7,473 nucleotides of DNA from Candidatus Zymogenus sp. (GCA_030613285.1 JAUWME010000099.1:1-7473), one strand, 5' to 3'; positions 1-7,470 are shown, counted from the stretch's first letter. Notes: generated from the sequence alone by a model not told the origin. Numbers and translations are program-made.

Positions 1-88
1 CTTTATTAACGCCCTGCATTGCAATGACACTGCCGCCGGAAATTACAATATCAACTTTCTCCTTTTTGGTAACACTGCTCATCGTCAT
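1..88 (-). CDS. Amidohydrolase-like protein, N-terminal fragment (possible MTA/SAH or nucleoside deaminase)
   Basis: Only the first 29 codons lie in the window; the gene runs off the left edge. The peptide reads MTMSSVTKKEKVDIVISG and then GSVIAMQGVNK. The DIVISGGSVIAM stretch resembles the first beta strands of the composite domain that opens many metal-dependent amidohydrolases (cytosine, guanine and MTA/SAH deaminases, atrazine-type hydrolases), where a 'D-[IL]-[LV]-I-x-[GN]-G-x-[IV]-V-T-M' pattern is common. The metal-binding His residues lie further on and cannot be seen. The start at 88 forms an ATGA overlap with the stop of the upstream phosphorylase gene, with GAGG four bases upstream; a second in-frame ATG at 82 has a spacing of ten bases and is equally possible. 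Coupling to a purine nucleoside phosphorylase favours a nucleoside deaminase of the MtaD type, but that rests on context. Other amidohydrolases such as hydantoinase or dihydroorotase relatives are not excluded. Confidence 0.6.
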   Translation of the reverse strand, partial: MTMSSVTKKEKVDIVISGGSVIAMQGVNK

Positions 89-948
89 TTTTCCTCTATT
101 TCCATTATCCGCTTTAAAACATTAGACACTAATTTTATCAAATCTGGCCCCGCCGCCTTTGCACCAAGAAGGACATCCTCCAACACGATTGGCTTCATGG
201 CGTCGGGCATGTTGACATTGGAGATTACAGAAAGCCCCAAGACCTTAAGCCCCACTTTCACCGCCGCTATGACCTCCATGATGGTGGACATCCCCGTGGC
301 GTCCCCGCCCAGAAGCTGAAGCATCCGTGTTTCTGCCGGGGTTTCCAAACTTGGGCCGAGGATTCCAATATACACCCCCCGGTTGAGTCTTATTCCCAAA
401 GATTTCGCCTCAGCTTCTGCGATCTCTATGAATTTCTTGTCGTAGGCTCGGGTCATGTCGGGAAACCTGGGGCCTATCTCATCGGTGTTGATCCCAATCA
501 AGGGGTTTTCCCCGGTAAAGTTGATGTGGTCGTTGATAATCATAATCTCACCGGGACGAAAGAGGGGGTTTAGTCCCCCCGCCGCATTGGTGATGATCAG
601 GTTTTTTACACCCATCGTCTTGAGCGCCCAGATGGGTATGGCAACCTCGATGGGCTTGTATCCCTCGTAGAGGTGGAAACGGCCATCGAGGACAAAGACC
701 TCGGTTCCCTCAACAGTACCTACAGTCAATTCACCGGCGTGGCTCGTTACCGTTGGGACGCCAAACCCCGGGATTTCCTCAAAAGGGATGGAGACATCAA
801 CGTCCATAATTTTGGTAATTCCACCCAGCCCGGTGCCCAGTGCCACAGCGCACTTTGGGCGGAGGTTTGTCTTTAAAAGGATAAAGTCCGTGGCATCGTG
901 GATTTTTAAATACAGGGATTTTTCATCTTTTAGGGATTCTTTTGTCAT
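85..948 (-). CDS. punA: Purine nucleoside phosphorylase, trimeric PNP/MTAP family (possibly methylthioinosine-specific)
   Basis: The 287-residue length is typical of the family, which splits purine nucleosides with phosphate into the base and (deoxy)ribose-1-phosphate in the cytosol. Recognisable motifs, with my residue alignment to human PNP, are: LGTGLG at 37-42 (phosphate loop, Thr39 for Ser33), His70 (His64), GRFHLYEGY at 89-97 (Arg84, His86, Tyr88), TNAAGGLNP at 120-128, GPSLETPAE at 198-206 with Glu202 (Glu201), TGMST at 218-222 (Met219) and Asn244 (Asn243). Glu202 and Asn244 are the pair that recognises 6-oxopurines. Two substitutions stand out: Leu201 for Phe200, and Leu256 where bacterial and human PNP have the His (257) that contacts the ribose 5'-OH. 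A hydrophobic residue there is the pattern of methylthioadenosine phosphorylases. AAGGA lies four bases before the ATG at 948. The stop overlaps the next gene as ATGA. Family assignment is firm; the exact substrate is inferred. Confidence 0.93.
   Translation of the reverse strand: MTKESLKDEKSLYLKIHDATDFILLKTNLRPKCAVALGTGLGGITKIMDVDVSIPFEEIPGFGVPTVTSHAGELTVGTVEGTEVFVLDGRFHLYEGYKPIEVAIPIWALKTMGVKNLIITNAAGGLNPLFRPGEIMIINDHINFTGENPLIGINTDEIGPRFPDMTRAYDKKFIEIAEAEAKSLGIRLNRGVYIGILGPSLETPAETRMLQLLGGDATGMSTIMEVIAAVKVGLKVLGLSVISNVNMPDAMKPIVLEDVLLGAKAAGPDLIKLVSNVLKRIMEIEEK
93..97 (-). promoter_or_regulatory. Ribosome binding site for the amidohydrolase-like gene
   Basis: On the minus strand AGAGG precedes the two candidate ATG codons, four bases before the one at 88 and ten before the one at 82. 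It lies inside the last codons of the phosphorylase gene. Ribosomes finishing the upstream gene can therefore restart directly, as expected for translational coupling. The site does not decide between the two starts. Confidence 0.55.
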
Positions 949-1002
949 CTCGTCCTTTTTTGGTTCTTCGATTTTTGCTAATAGGCAAAGGGTTTAAGAT
1001 AT

Positions 1003-1024
1003 ACAAGGGGTTTAAGCCCCTTGT
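1003..1024. terminator. Inverted repeat hairpin between the TPR gene and the phosphorylase gene
   Basis: ACAAGGGG (1003-1010) and CCCCTTGT (1017-1024) form a perfect 8-bp stem around a six-base loop. It starts 13 bases after the stop codon of the TPR gene. Read on the plus strand the stem is followed by TTGTTTTAAT, a fair U-tract, yet no plus-strand gene ends here. In the direction of the genes (minus) the stem is followed by ATATCTTAAA, a poor U-tract, so termination is likely partial or absent. It could be a weak terminator, an mRNA-stabilising 3' hairpin or a processing site that separates expression of the envelope pair from the salvage pair. Confidence 0.45.
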
Positions 1025-1037
1025 TTGTTTTAATATA

Positions 1038-4000
1038 TCAATCAGTCTTTTCTCTAATCTCGGTCAAGAGCCTTCTTATCTCCGCATCGTCTGGAAGTTT
1101 CTGTAAAGCATTCAGGAGATATTTCTTTGCCTTTTCATAGTCCTTCATCTTAAAATAGATGTATCCCTTTGCTTTAAACGCCGGGCCATTTTCCATCTTT
1201 AAGACGAGGGACTGGTCGGCAAGCTCCAAAGCACGTTTTAGCTTTTTGTTCTCCCGGGCGTAGATGAGGGCAGTTACGGCATAGAGGAGATAGTCAGCGG
1301 GTTTAAGGGCGATGGCCTTTTCGTAATATCTTAAGGCCTTTACAGCCTCTTCCTTCTTCATGTAGTATTTGGCCACTACCACAAATGGTTGAAATTCTCC
1401 CGGTCTTAACCCCGGAAGAAGTAGATAGTATTTTTGCGCATTTTCGTTATCATTTCGGGCATCGTAAGTCTTGGCCAGCCCCAGATGAGACCTGTAGTCC
1501 TTCGAGTCCTTTTCAATTACCTTCTCAAAACATTCGATTGCCCTCTCGTAATTACCCGATTCCCTGTTGCATTCGCCAAGAAAGTATAAGGCATCGACAT
1601 TTTCCGGGGACATCTCAAGGGCGGTTTCGAGGTATCTAATCGCCTCGGTGTATTTCCCCGCAATCCTTAACCCATCACCAAGATTCAAATACGGCTTATA
1701 ATCGTCCGGGTAGCTCCTCATGAGGTTACGATTTGCCTCAACGAGTTTTTCAACAGCGACGGCGTAGTCCGGTTTTATGGAGATGGCTCTTTTTAAGGAA
1801 AGCATCATCTCCTCGTCCCAGCCCCTTTGGGCAAAGGTCATCGCAAGGTTGTAGTGGGCCTTGTAGTTTTTTGGATCAATCCTGACCACGTTGTTGTATG
1901 CAGAAATCGCCTCGTCATAGGAACCCATCTTGAAATAGTTATTGCCCAGAACAAAGTAGAGGTTTTTTTCATCCGGCTCAATCTCCAAAGCCCTCCAGAG
2001 GATATCCACGGCAAGCTTGTATTGGCCCGTATTGGAGTACGCATCGCCCAGAAGATTCATCGCCTTGACGTTCTTCGGGTCAAGGTCGAGGATATCGTTA
2101 AAAATCGGAATGGCCTTGGCGTAGGCATCGTTGTCAACATAGCTGACTCCCAAAAGGAGGTAGGCGTCTTTGAAGTCAGGTTTTAGCTCAATGGCTTTCT
2201 TTAAAGCCACAACAGCGTCGTTGTACATCTTCAGCTTGTGATAGGCAAGTCCAAGGAGATAGAAGCCGTCTGTGTATTCCGGGGAATAGAGTACCGCCTT
2301 TTTAAACTGCTCCAGGGCCTCCATGTCCCTTCCTGCCTCCATCTTCAATATTCCAAGTTTTGAGTATGCCATGTGGTTGTCGGGAGAAAGGGAGAGTGAT
2401 TTTTCGTAATATTCTATTGACTTGGCGGGGTCCTTCAGCCTGTCGTAGACCTCGCCCAGACTGTAATAGACAAAAAATTGGTCGGGGTCAAGCTTCAACG
2501 ATTTCTCGTAAGACCAGATCGCCTCTTCAAATTCACCGTTATAGTAGTGGACTTTCCCAATCCCCTTGTATGCCCTGGCATTTGTAGGATCGGTTTTTAG
2601 GGCGCGGTTGTAATATTTTAAAGAAGGCCCAAGCTCCCGATTGTCAAGGTAGGTCTCGGCAAGGAGGATGAGGGCATTGTAGTAGCGTGGGTTAAGTTCC
2701 TCGGCGATTTCTAAAAGCCCCACCGCCTCAACGGTTTTCCCACGGGAAAGGAAGATCTCTGCCATCCGAAAGTAGGCAACGTAATTCTTTGCATCAATCG
2801 TCACCGACTTCCTATATGTTTCCAGGGCCTTGTCGCCTTCGCCAATAAAGCCATAAAGCGCCCCAAGGGCAAGGTAGGCTTTAATGAATTTCGGGTCTTT
2901 CTCAATGGTCTTTTCGTAGTTTGAGATGGCGGAGCTGAAATTTCCAATCTGTGAGTAAATCCTCGCTTTGGCAAAGTAGCCGGGTGCGTAGTCGGGGTAT
3001 TTTTTTAAAACCCGATCCACAATCCTGATGGCTTTTTTTGATTCCTTTGCCAAAAGGTACACCCGTGAAAGCTCGATGTAAACTTCCTTGTAATCTTTTT
3101 TTAACTCAATGGCCTTGTTGAGGATGGCTATCGATTCGTCAAACCTGCCAAAGGAGGCGTAGGCCCTCCCGATGTGGAGATATGCCGGGTAAAAGTTTGG
3201 GTTTATCGCTAACACACCCTCATAAACAGAGATTGCCCGTTCAATGTCGCCCAAGGCCATGGCCGCAGCGCCAATGTGGTTATATCCATCCACGAAGTCC
3301 GGCTTTATCTCCACGGCCTTAAGGTAGGCTTCCATCGCCTCTGTTGTTCTGTCTTGGGCCTTGAGCACGTTTCCAAGCTCGTCATATGCAAGGTAGAGTG
3401 TGGGATCAAGGGAGACGGCGTCCCGAAGAAATTCCTCTGCCATTGCATTTGCGCCCTTTCTATAATACGCCGATCCGAGGCCGTAAAAAGCCTCACCGTT
3501 TTTTGGGTTTAGCTTTAGGGCTTTTGTGAAGATTTCAATGGCCTTGTCGTACTCTCTCATGGAGAGGTAGCTTTGCCCTAAAAGTGTTAAAATCTCAGGG
3601 TTTCCGCCGGCAAGCTCGGAGGCCTTAAGAAGCGCCTTTGCTGCCCCATTGTAGTCTTTCTTTTTGGTTAAGATTTTTCCAATATTAATATGTACGTTGG
3701 CATCAAGGGGTTTTAGCTTACTTGCGCGGGTAAAATACGCAAGGGCGGTGTCGTAGTCATGCAGTTCCCGTGAAGTCTTACCAGCAAGGACAAGGGCCTC
3801 AAAATTATTGGGAGAGGATCCTAGAAGAGTCAGAAGGGTCTCTTTTGCTTTCTCGTAGTTACCCATCTCAAAGTGCAACCGAGCGGATAAAAGCAAACCA
3901 CTCGTGGAGTCATCGGCGGTTTCGGTCCCCTTGCTATAGGCAATCAAGGCCTCGTCGGTGAGCCCTTGACTTTCTAATAGGTCGCCAATTTTAATATATA

Positions 4001-4538
4001 CTTCGGTGTAATCCGGTTTTAGGTCGATGGCCCTGTTGTAGGCAATCAGCGCTTCATCGTATTCTCTGTTTTTGGAATAGGCCTCGCCGAGGTAAAAGTA
4101 GGCAATAAATGATGTGGGATTGATTTGAACGGCCCGAGAAAAGGCATCGATGGCCTTGGTGTAACTTTTCTCTTTAAAATATATCTTGCCGAGGTTAAAG
4201 TGTCCTTGAAAGAAGGTGGAATCAACACGAACCGCATCCCGAAAACTGACGATGGCCTTTTCCACGTTGCCCATTTTTAGATACACATTCCCAAGCTTGT
4301 TTTTTGGCTTTGGGTCTGATGGGAAGAGACTCATGGCGTGGTTGAATTTTTTTGTCGCCTCGTCATATTGACCGTTTTCTAAGTAGAACTCCCCGCGGCT
4401 CATCAATTCTGTAAACTCCCTCTCTCTTTCGCTCCTTGCGTCATCATCCTGAAATGCAAAAAGCGTTGCGGAACAAAGGAGTAAAATTGTTACAATTGCA
4501 AGAGAGTATTTTAAAAACTTATTTATTGAATTTTTCAT
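1038..4538 (-). CDS. Exported giant TPR-repeat protein (32 full repeats)
   Basis: The protein has 1166 residues. Residues 1-28 form a Sec signal peptide (Lys-rich start, then a hydrophobic stretch with IVTILLL, probable cleavage after LFA), so it acts in the periplasm or at the cell surface. From about residue 42 to 1151 it is one unbroken solenoid of 34-residue tetratricopeptide repeats with the usual pattern (LG at positions 7-8, Tyr at 11, Ala at 20, Ala at 27, Pro at 32). Repeats 2-26 are each exactly 34 residues (76-925). A 21-residue half-repeat follows (926-946), then six more repeats, one with a one-residue insertion (1083-1117), and a C-terminal capping helix (1152-1166). There is no enzymatic domain. 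TPR solenoids bind proteins or peptides, so the role is presumably scaffolding; the partner is unknown. The ATG at 4538 has AGGA seven bases upstream, inside the 16-bp gap after the CHAT-protein gene, pointing to co-transcription with it. Confidence 0.93.
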   Translation of the reverse strand: MKNSINKFLKYSLAIVTILLLCSATLFAFQDDDARSEREREFTELMSRGEFYLENGQYDEATKKFNHAMSLFPSDPKPKNKLGNVYLKMGNVEKAIVSFRDAVRVDSTFFQGHFNLGKIYFKEKSYTKAIDAFSRAVQINPTSFIAYFYLGEAYSKNREYDEALIAYNRAIDLKPDYTEVYIKIGDLLESQGLTDEALIAYSKGTETADDSTSGLLLSARLHFEMGNYEKAKETLLTLLGSSPNNFEALVLAGKTSRELHDYDTALAYFTRASKLKPLDANVHINIGKILTKKKDYNGAAKALLKASELAGGNPEILTLLGQSYLSMREYDKAIEIFTKALKLNPKNGEAFYGLGSAYYRKGANAMAEEFLRDAVSLDPTLYLAYDELGNVLKAQDRTTEAMEAYLKAVEIKPDFVDGYNHIGAAAMALGDIERAISVYEGVLAINPNFYPAYLHIGRAYASFGRFDESIAILNKAIELKKDYKEVYIELSRVYLLAKESKKAIRIVDRVLKKYPDYAPGYFAKARIYSQIGNFSSAISNYEKTIEKDPKFIKAYLALGALYGFIGEGDKALETYRKSVTIDAKNYVAYFRMAEIFLSRGKTVEAVGLLEIAEELNPRYYNALILLAETYLDNRELGPSLKYYNRALKTDPTNARAYKGIGKVHYYNGEFEEAIWSYEKSLKLDPDQFFVYYSLGEVYDRLKDPAKSIEYYEKSLSLSPDNHMAYSKLGILKMEAGRDMEALEQFKKAVLYSPEYTDGFYLLGLAYHKLKMYNDAVVALKKAIELKPDFKDAYLLLGVSYVDNDAYAKAIPIFNDILDLDPKNVKAMNLLGDAYSNTGQYKLAVDILWRALEIEPDEKNLYFVLGNNYFKMGSYDEAISAYNNVVRIDPKNYKAHYNLAMTFAQRGWDEEMMLSLKRAISIKPDYAVAVEKLVEANRNLMRSYPDDYKPYLNLGDGLRIAGKYTEAIRYLETALEMSPENVDALYFLGECNRESGNYERAIECFEKVIEKDSKDYRSHLGLAKTYDARNDNENAQKYYLLLPGLRPGEFQPFVVVAKYYMKKEEAVKALRYYEKAIALKPADYLLYAVTALIYARENKKLKRALELADQSLVLKMENGPAFKAKGYIYFKMKDYEKAKKYLLNALQKLPDDAEIRRLLTEIREKTD
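1086..4415 (-). repeat. Tandem 102-bp coding repeats (TPR solenoid)
   Basis: The coding sequence has a 102-bp period that encodes 34-residue TPR units. I counted 32 full units and one 63-bp partial unit at 1701-1763. The units are diverged from each other in both DNA and protein, so this is an old expansion rather than a recent tandem duplication. The phase is kept without any gap across 25 units in a row (1764-4313). Confidence 0.9.
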
Positions 4539-4554
4539 TTATTTATCCTGCTCA

Positions 4555-7470
4555 TTAAAAACCTTGCATTATGGGAAAGTGTATCCAGTATAAGGAACCA
4601 GTCTCCCTGTATTTTGCCGCCAATGCCCTTATTGAAATGAAATAGCCCCGAAACGGGCCGGCTTCCCGCATCTTTGGGATGGTCTCTTCAAAGAAGGGGA
4701 TGATTTGTTTTTCCCTTGCCGTCTTGGAGACAAAAATATAGGGACAGTCCTTGTAGGATTCAAATATCTCCATCCATAAGAAACGACTATTTTCCTCGCT
4801 GTTCATCTTATCGCCGCCCAAGCCCAAATTGAAAACCACAGCCGCTGGGAAGTTCCCCTCCCACCACGGATATGAATCGGCATCATTGATTACTATTAGG
4901 GTTTCATCTTCTTCTGTGATTCTACTGTTTTCGTCTACATAAATCCCCAAAGCAGAGACCTCGTAAAAGAGCCACCTCACGTCCTCAGGGGAAAACCCCT
5001 CACTTCCCACCACGGTAAGGTAGTCGATTGCAGATGATGGCCTTTCATAGAACGTGGTTTGATGAAAGAGCGAGGGAGTCAAAAAGAGATTGTAATTTTC
5101 CACAACAAAGGTGAAACTGCCCTCACCATTGTAATGGCCAAGGGCCAGAAATGGGAAGGTTTTGAGAGCAATGCCGGGGGATATGCCGATGTTTTTCACG
5201 TCGGGATGACTGCTCAATATTGGTGTTATCAAGGCTGTGTGCAAACGTCTTGATGTCTCCTCAAATGACAAATTGGAGTAATATTGTGCCAGTGTGGGGG
5301 AAGACACTGGAATGTCGATATCGTCATTAGCATTAGAGATAGGTGTGGGCGCCACTTTTGTTTTCTCTCCAGAAAGGATTCCCGCCATGTGGTCTGACAA
5401 TGCCCGGATATTTTCCGGGCTATGACGGAGCTTTACAATCGTCAGGTTGCCCCTTGAGGTAACAAGGGCAAAGGCGGTGTCTGTTCCCATGAAATATTGA
5501 ACTAAAATCGAATTTTCCAAATACCCATCGATCTCTCTGGTGAGTTGCTTTGGATTTCTTGCTTCAATCCCAAGAAGTGTTGCCAGGCTTGGCTCTGTCC
5601 TAACAATCGTCTTTCTGGATTCAATAAGCGATTTTTTTAGAGATTCCCTATCCTCATTCAAAATATTTATGGAAGATTCAGAAAAGCGATTTGCATTTCT
5701 GGAAAGAAAAATCCTTTCAGTGGCAAGGCAATCACCGAGACTCTTTCTCCAGCGTGAAAGGAGTATCCCCCTTTTGTTGTCAAAAAGGTGGTTTGAATTG
5801 TAAAGTCTATCGGCACACCAGATGCCGTGATATGAAAGGAGAGCCGAAAATGCCACTTCCTCATCGCCCAGTTCTTCGGCTAATATAATAGTTAGTGACA
5901 ATACGTTTGAAAGTCCGTCAAAGTCGAGAGTTTCCATGGGGAGAGAAAGCACACCAAACTTTGTGGTCATCGCACCTGCAGAGTTGTTAAAAACTTCGGC
6001 AAAGGAGAGAAGAGCCTCTTTTTTTTGACCTGATGTAAGTTGGGCAAGGCCCAGCGCCCGGTAGGCAGAAGAAATCAGGGTGGGAGAGCCGACCTTTTTT
6101 GAAAGTTCCAGGGCCTCCATTGCCGATGTCAGAGCCGGAGCGCCTTTTTTCCCGGCAGTAAAGATCCTCGAAAGCTCCATCAAGGCCATCGCCTCTCCAA
6201 CCATCCACTTTGCCTTTTTTGCGGTGGCTTTGGCCTCTATTGCATAGATTTTTGCCCCTTCCAACTCACCGGTCTCTCTTAAGGCCCTTCCCAGTGTAAT
6301 GAGGGCAACAGTCCTCGATTCATCGTCCTTTAGGGCCTCGGAGATTTTTTTGGAGAGTCTGATTCTCTCAATCGTGTCAGCAGCCTCTCCCGACAAGACC
6401 ATCATGATGTTTAGGGTTATGAGGGCTTCGTTTAATTTTTTGAGGTCACCGAGTGTCTCAAAGACTGCGATGGCCCGACTCACTTCAATTTTTCCATCTA
6501 TGACATTTTTTAGGAGGTAATCCGCTTTTCCAACCAAAAGAAGTGCCTCGCCAAGCAATGCGTCGGGGACTTTCTCCTCGGTTGACCCCGTTGACAAGAG
6601 TGATTTTGATGCTATCTCCACGGCCAAAGACGCCGCCTCCTTGGCCAATTTGCAGTTACCCATAATCATGTGAAGCCGTGCGGTCTCTAAGTTGGCCCTC
6701 ACCTTGTACTCATCGTTTCCGAGACTTTGAGAGAGGTTCAGTCCCTTTTTGAGGTCAATCCACGCCCCGTCAAAATCCCCCAGCGATACCTTTGCGCTGC
6801 CCATCGATAGTAGGGCCATGAAAACCCCGTCGTCGTACTCCGCCTTCTCATAGAGCTTCTTTGCTTCGACAAATGTCTCTATCCCCTTTTTATGATCCAG
6901 GAGGATATTTGATGCGACCTCGCCCTGCATAAATAGTTTATCTCCGCGGGATTTAAAAAGGTCTTTTTCGTTTAACGTCGGGGCGGTGGGGCCTTTCGGC
7001 ATAGGTTTTAGCTTTTTGACATTTTCGATATATGTGTTGAGGAGCGGGGCATTTATTGTAACCTTTATTTTTACAATTTCAAACTTGGCGGCGGGAAGAT
7101 ATGTGGAGGAAACAACTTTGGATTTAATGACGAACTTTTCGGGCAACGGCAAGATTACCGAATCTATGCCCTCTTCCAACCATTCAAACTCTTTTTTTGT
7201 CAATGACTGAAGGAGATAGATTGTCAGGGCATTTTTTACGGCTCTTCCCTCGGCCGTGTTTGGATCAATCTTTTTCTCCTCTGCTTTGTCATCATTGTCA
7301 AGAGGCATTATTTTGCCCCTGGGAACCGTTGCATTTGTAACGGTTTTTTGTGCTTGGCCCCACGATAAGATGGTGACACTACCATAGATTTCTTCCTCTT
7401 GGGCCGAGGCGGGAAGGTAGAAAACAGTGGTAAGAAGAAGGAGTATGAGAAGATATGTTCTTTTTTTCAA
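4555..7470 (-). CDS. Exported TPR-CHAT domain protein with degenerate catalytic motifs
   Basis: The 971-residue protein opens with a clear Sec signal peptide (KKR, a Leu-rich core, ASA before Gln24). Residues 31-155 form a small alpha/beta module with a helix (AVKNALTIYLLQSL) and a long strand (KFEIVKIKVTIN), loosely like the LPP20/FlgT N-terminal type. Residues about 212-501 are seven TPR-like units of about 40 residues. Residues 502-635 are a helical linker. Residues 640-971 match the CHAT fold (caspase-like, of the HetF-associated type): ILVQYFMGTDTAFALV (655-670), GISPGIALKTFPFLALG (762-778), LFLTPS (795-800), YLTVVG (817-822) and the final SLYWIHFPIMQG (959-970). The usual THG and LSAC motifs carrying the catalytic His and Cys are not present; the aligned stretches read IVINDAD (859-865) and VVFNLGLGG (878-886). 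The start is TTG at 7470, with only one codon (GTC) visible upstream, so the true start could lie outside. It is probably first in an operon with the TPR gene. Confidence 0.87.
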   Translation of the reverse strand: MKKRTYLLILLLLTTVFYLPASAQEEEIYGSVTILSWGQAQKTVTNATVPRGKIMPLDNDDKAEEKKIDPNTAEGRAVKNALTIYLLQSLTKKEFEWLEEGIDSVILPLPEKFVIKSKVVSSTYLPAAKFEIVKIKVTINAPLLNTYIENVKKLKPMPKGPTAPTLNEKDLFKSRGDKLFMQGEVASNILLDHKKGIETFVEAKKLYEKAEYDDGVFMALLSMGSAKVSLGDFDGAWIDLKKGLNLSQSLGNDEYKVRANLETARLHMIMGNCKLAKEAASLAVEIASKSLLSTGSTEEKVPDALLGEALLLVGKADYLLKNVIDGKIEVSRAIAVFETLGDLKKLNEALITLNIMMVLSGEAADTIERIRLSKKISEALKDDESRTVALITLGRALRETGELEGAKIYAIEAKATAKKAKWMVGEAMALMELSRIFTAGKKGAPALTSAMEALELSKKVGSPTLISSAYRALGLAQLTSGQKKEALLSFAEVFNNSAGAMTTKFGVLSLPMETLDFDGLSNVLSLTIILAEELGDEEVAFSALLSYHGIWCADRLYNSNHLFDNKRGILLSRWRKSLGDCLATERIFLSRNANRFSESSINILNEDRESLKKSLIESRKTIVRTEPSLATLLGIEARNPKQLTREIDGYLENSILVQYFMGTDTAFALVTSRGNLTIVKLRHSPENIRALSDHMAGILSGEKTKVAPTPISNANDDIDIPVSSPTLAQYYSNLSFEETSRRLHTALITPILSSHPDVKNIGISPGIALKTFPFLALGHYNGEGSFTFVVENYNLFLTPSLFHQTTFYERPSSAIDYLTVVGSEGFSPEDVRWLFYEVSALGIYVDENSRITEEDETLIVINDADSYPWWEGNFPAAVVFNLGLGGDKMNSEENSRFLWMEIFESYKDCPYIFVSKTAREKQIIPFFEETIPKMREAGPFRGYFISIRALAAKYRETGSLYWIHFPIMQGF

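Noticed and set aside
455..997. Several plus-strand open frames over the phosphorylase gene
   Set aside because: All overlap a gene with strong family motifs on the other strand and show no protein features of their own.
1032..1067. Possible promoter for the phosphorylase gene (TTGACC at 1062-1067 with TATATT at 1032-1037)
   Set aside because: The spacing between the boxes is 24 bases, too long for a sigma-70 promoter, and no good box lies at 17 bases.
1827..2186. Plus-strand open frame of 119 codons inside the TPR gene
   Set aside because: It lies antisense to a long, clear repeat protein; the periodic codon usage of TPR units keeps the opposite frame open. The product matches no family I know.
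1086..4415. Periodic repeats that might suggest a CRISPR array or satellite
   Set aside because: The 102-bp period is coding, the units are diverged and have no constant repeat plus unique spacer structure; they encode TPR units.
4472..4538. Lipoprotein signal in the giant TPR protein (LLLC at residues 19-22)
   Set aside because: The residue before Cys is Leu, not Gly/Ala/Ser as a lipobox needs; a signal peptidase I site after LFA is more likely.
4555..5568. Active caspase-like protease, as in CRISPR-linked Craspase or other CHAT defence effectors
   Set aside because: The His and Cys motifs are absent, the protein is exported, and no CRISPR or defence gene is nearby in the window.
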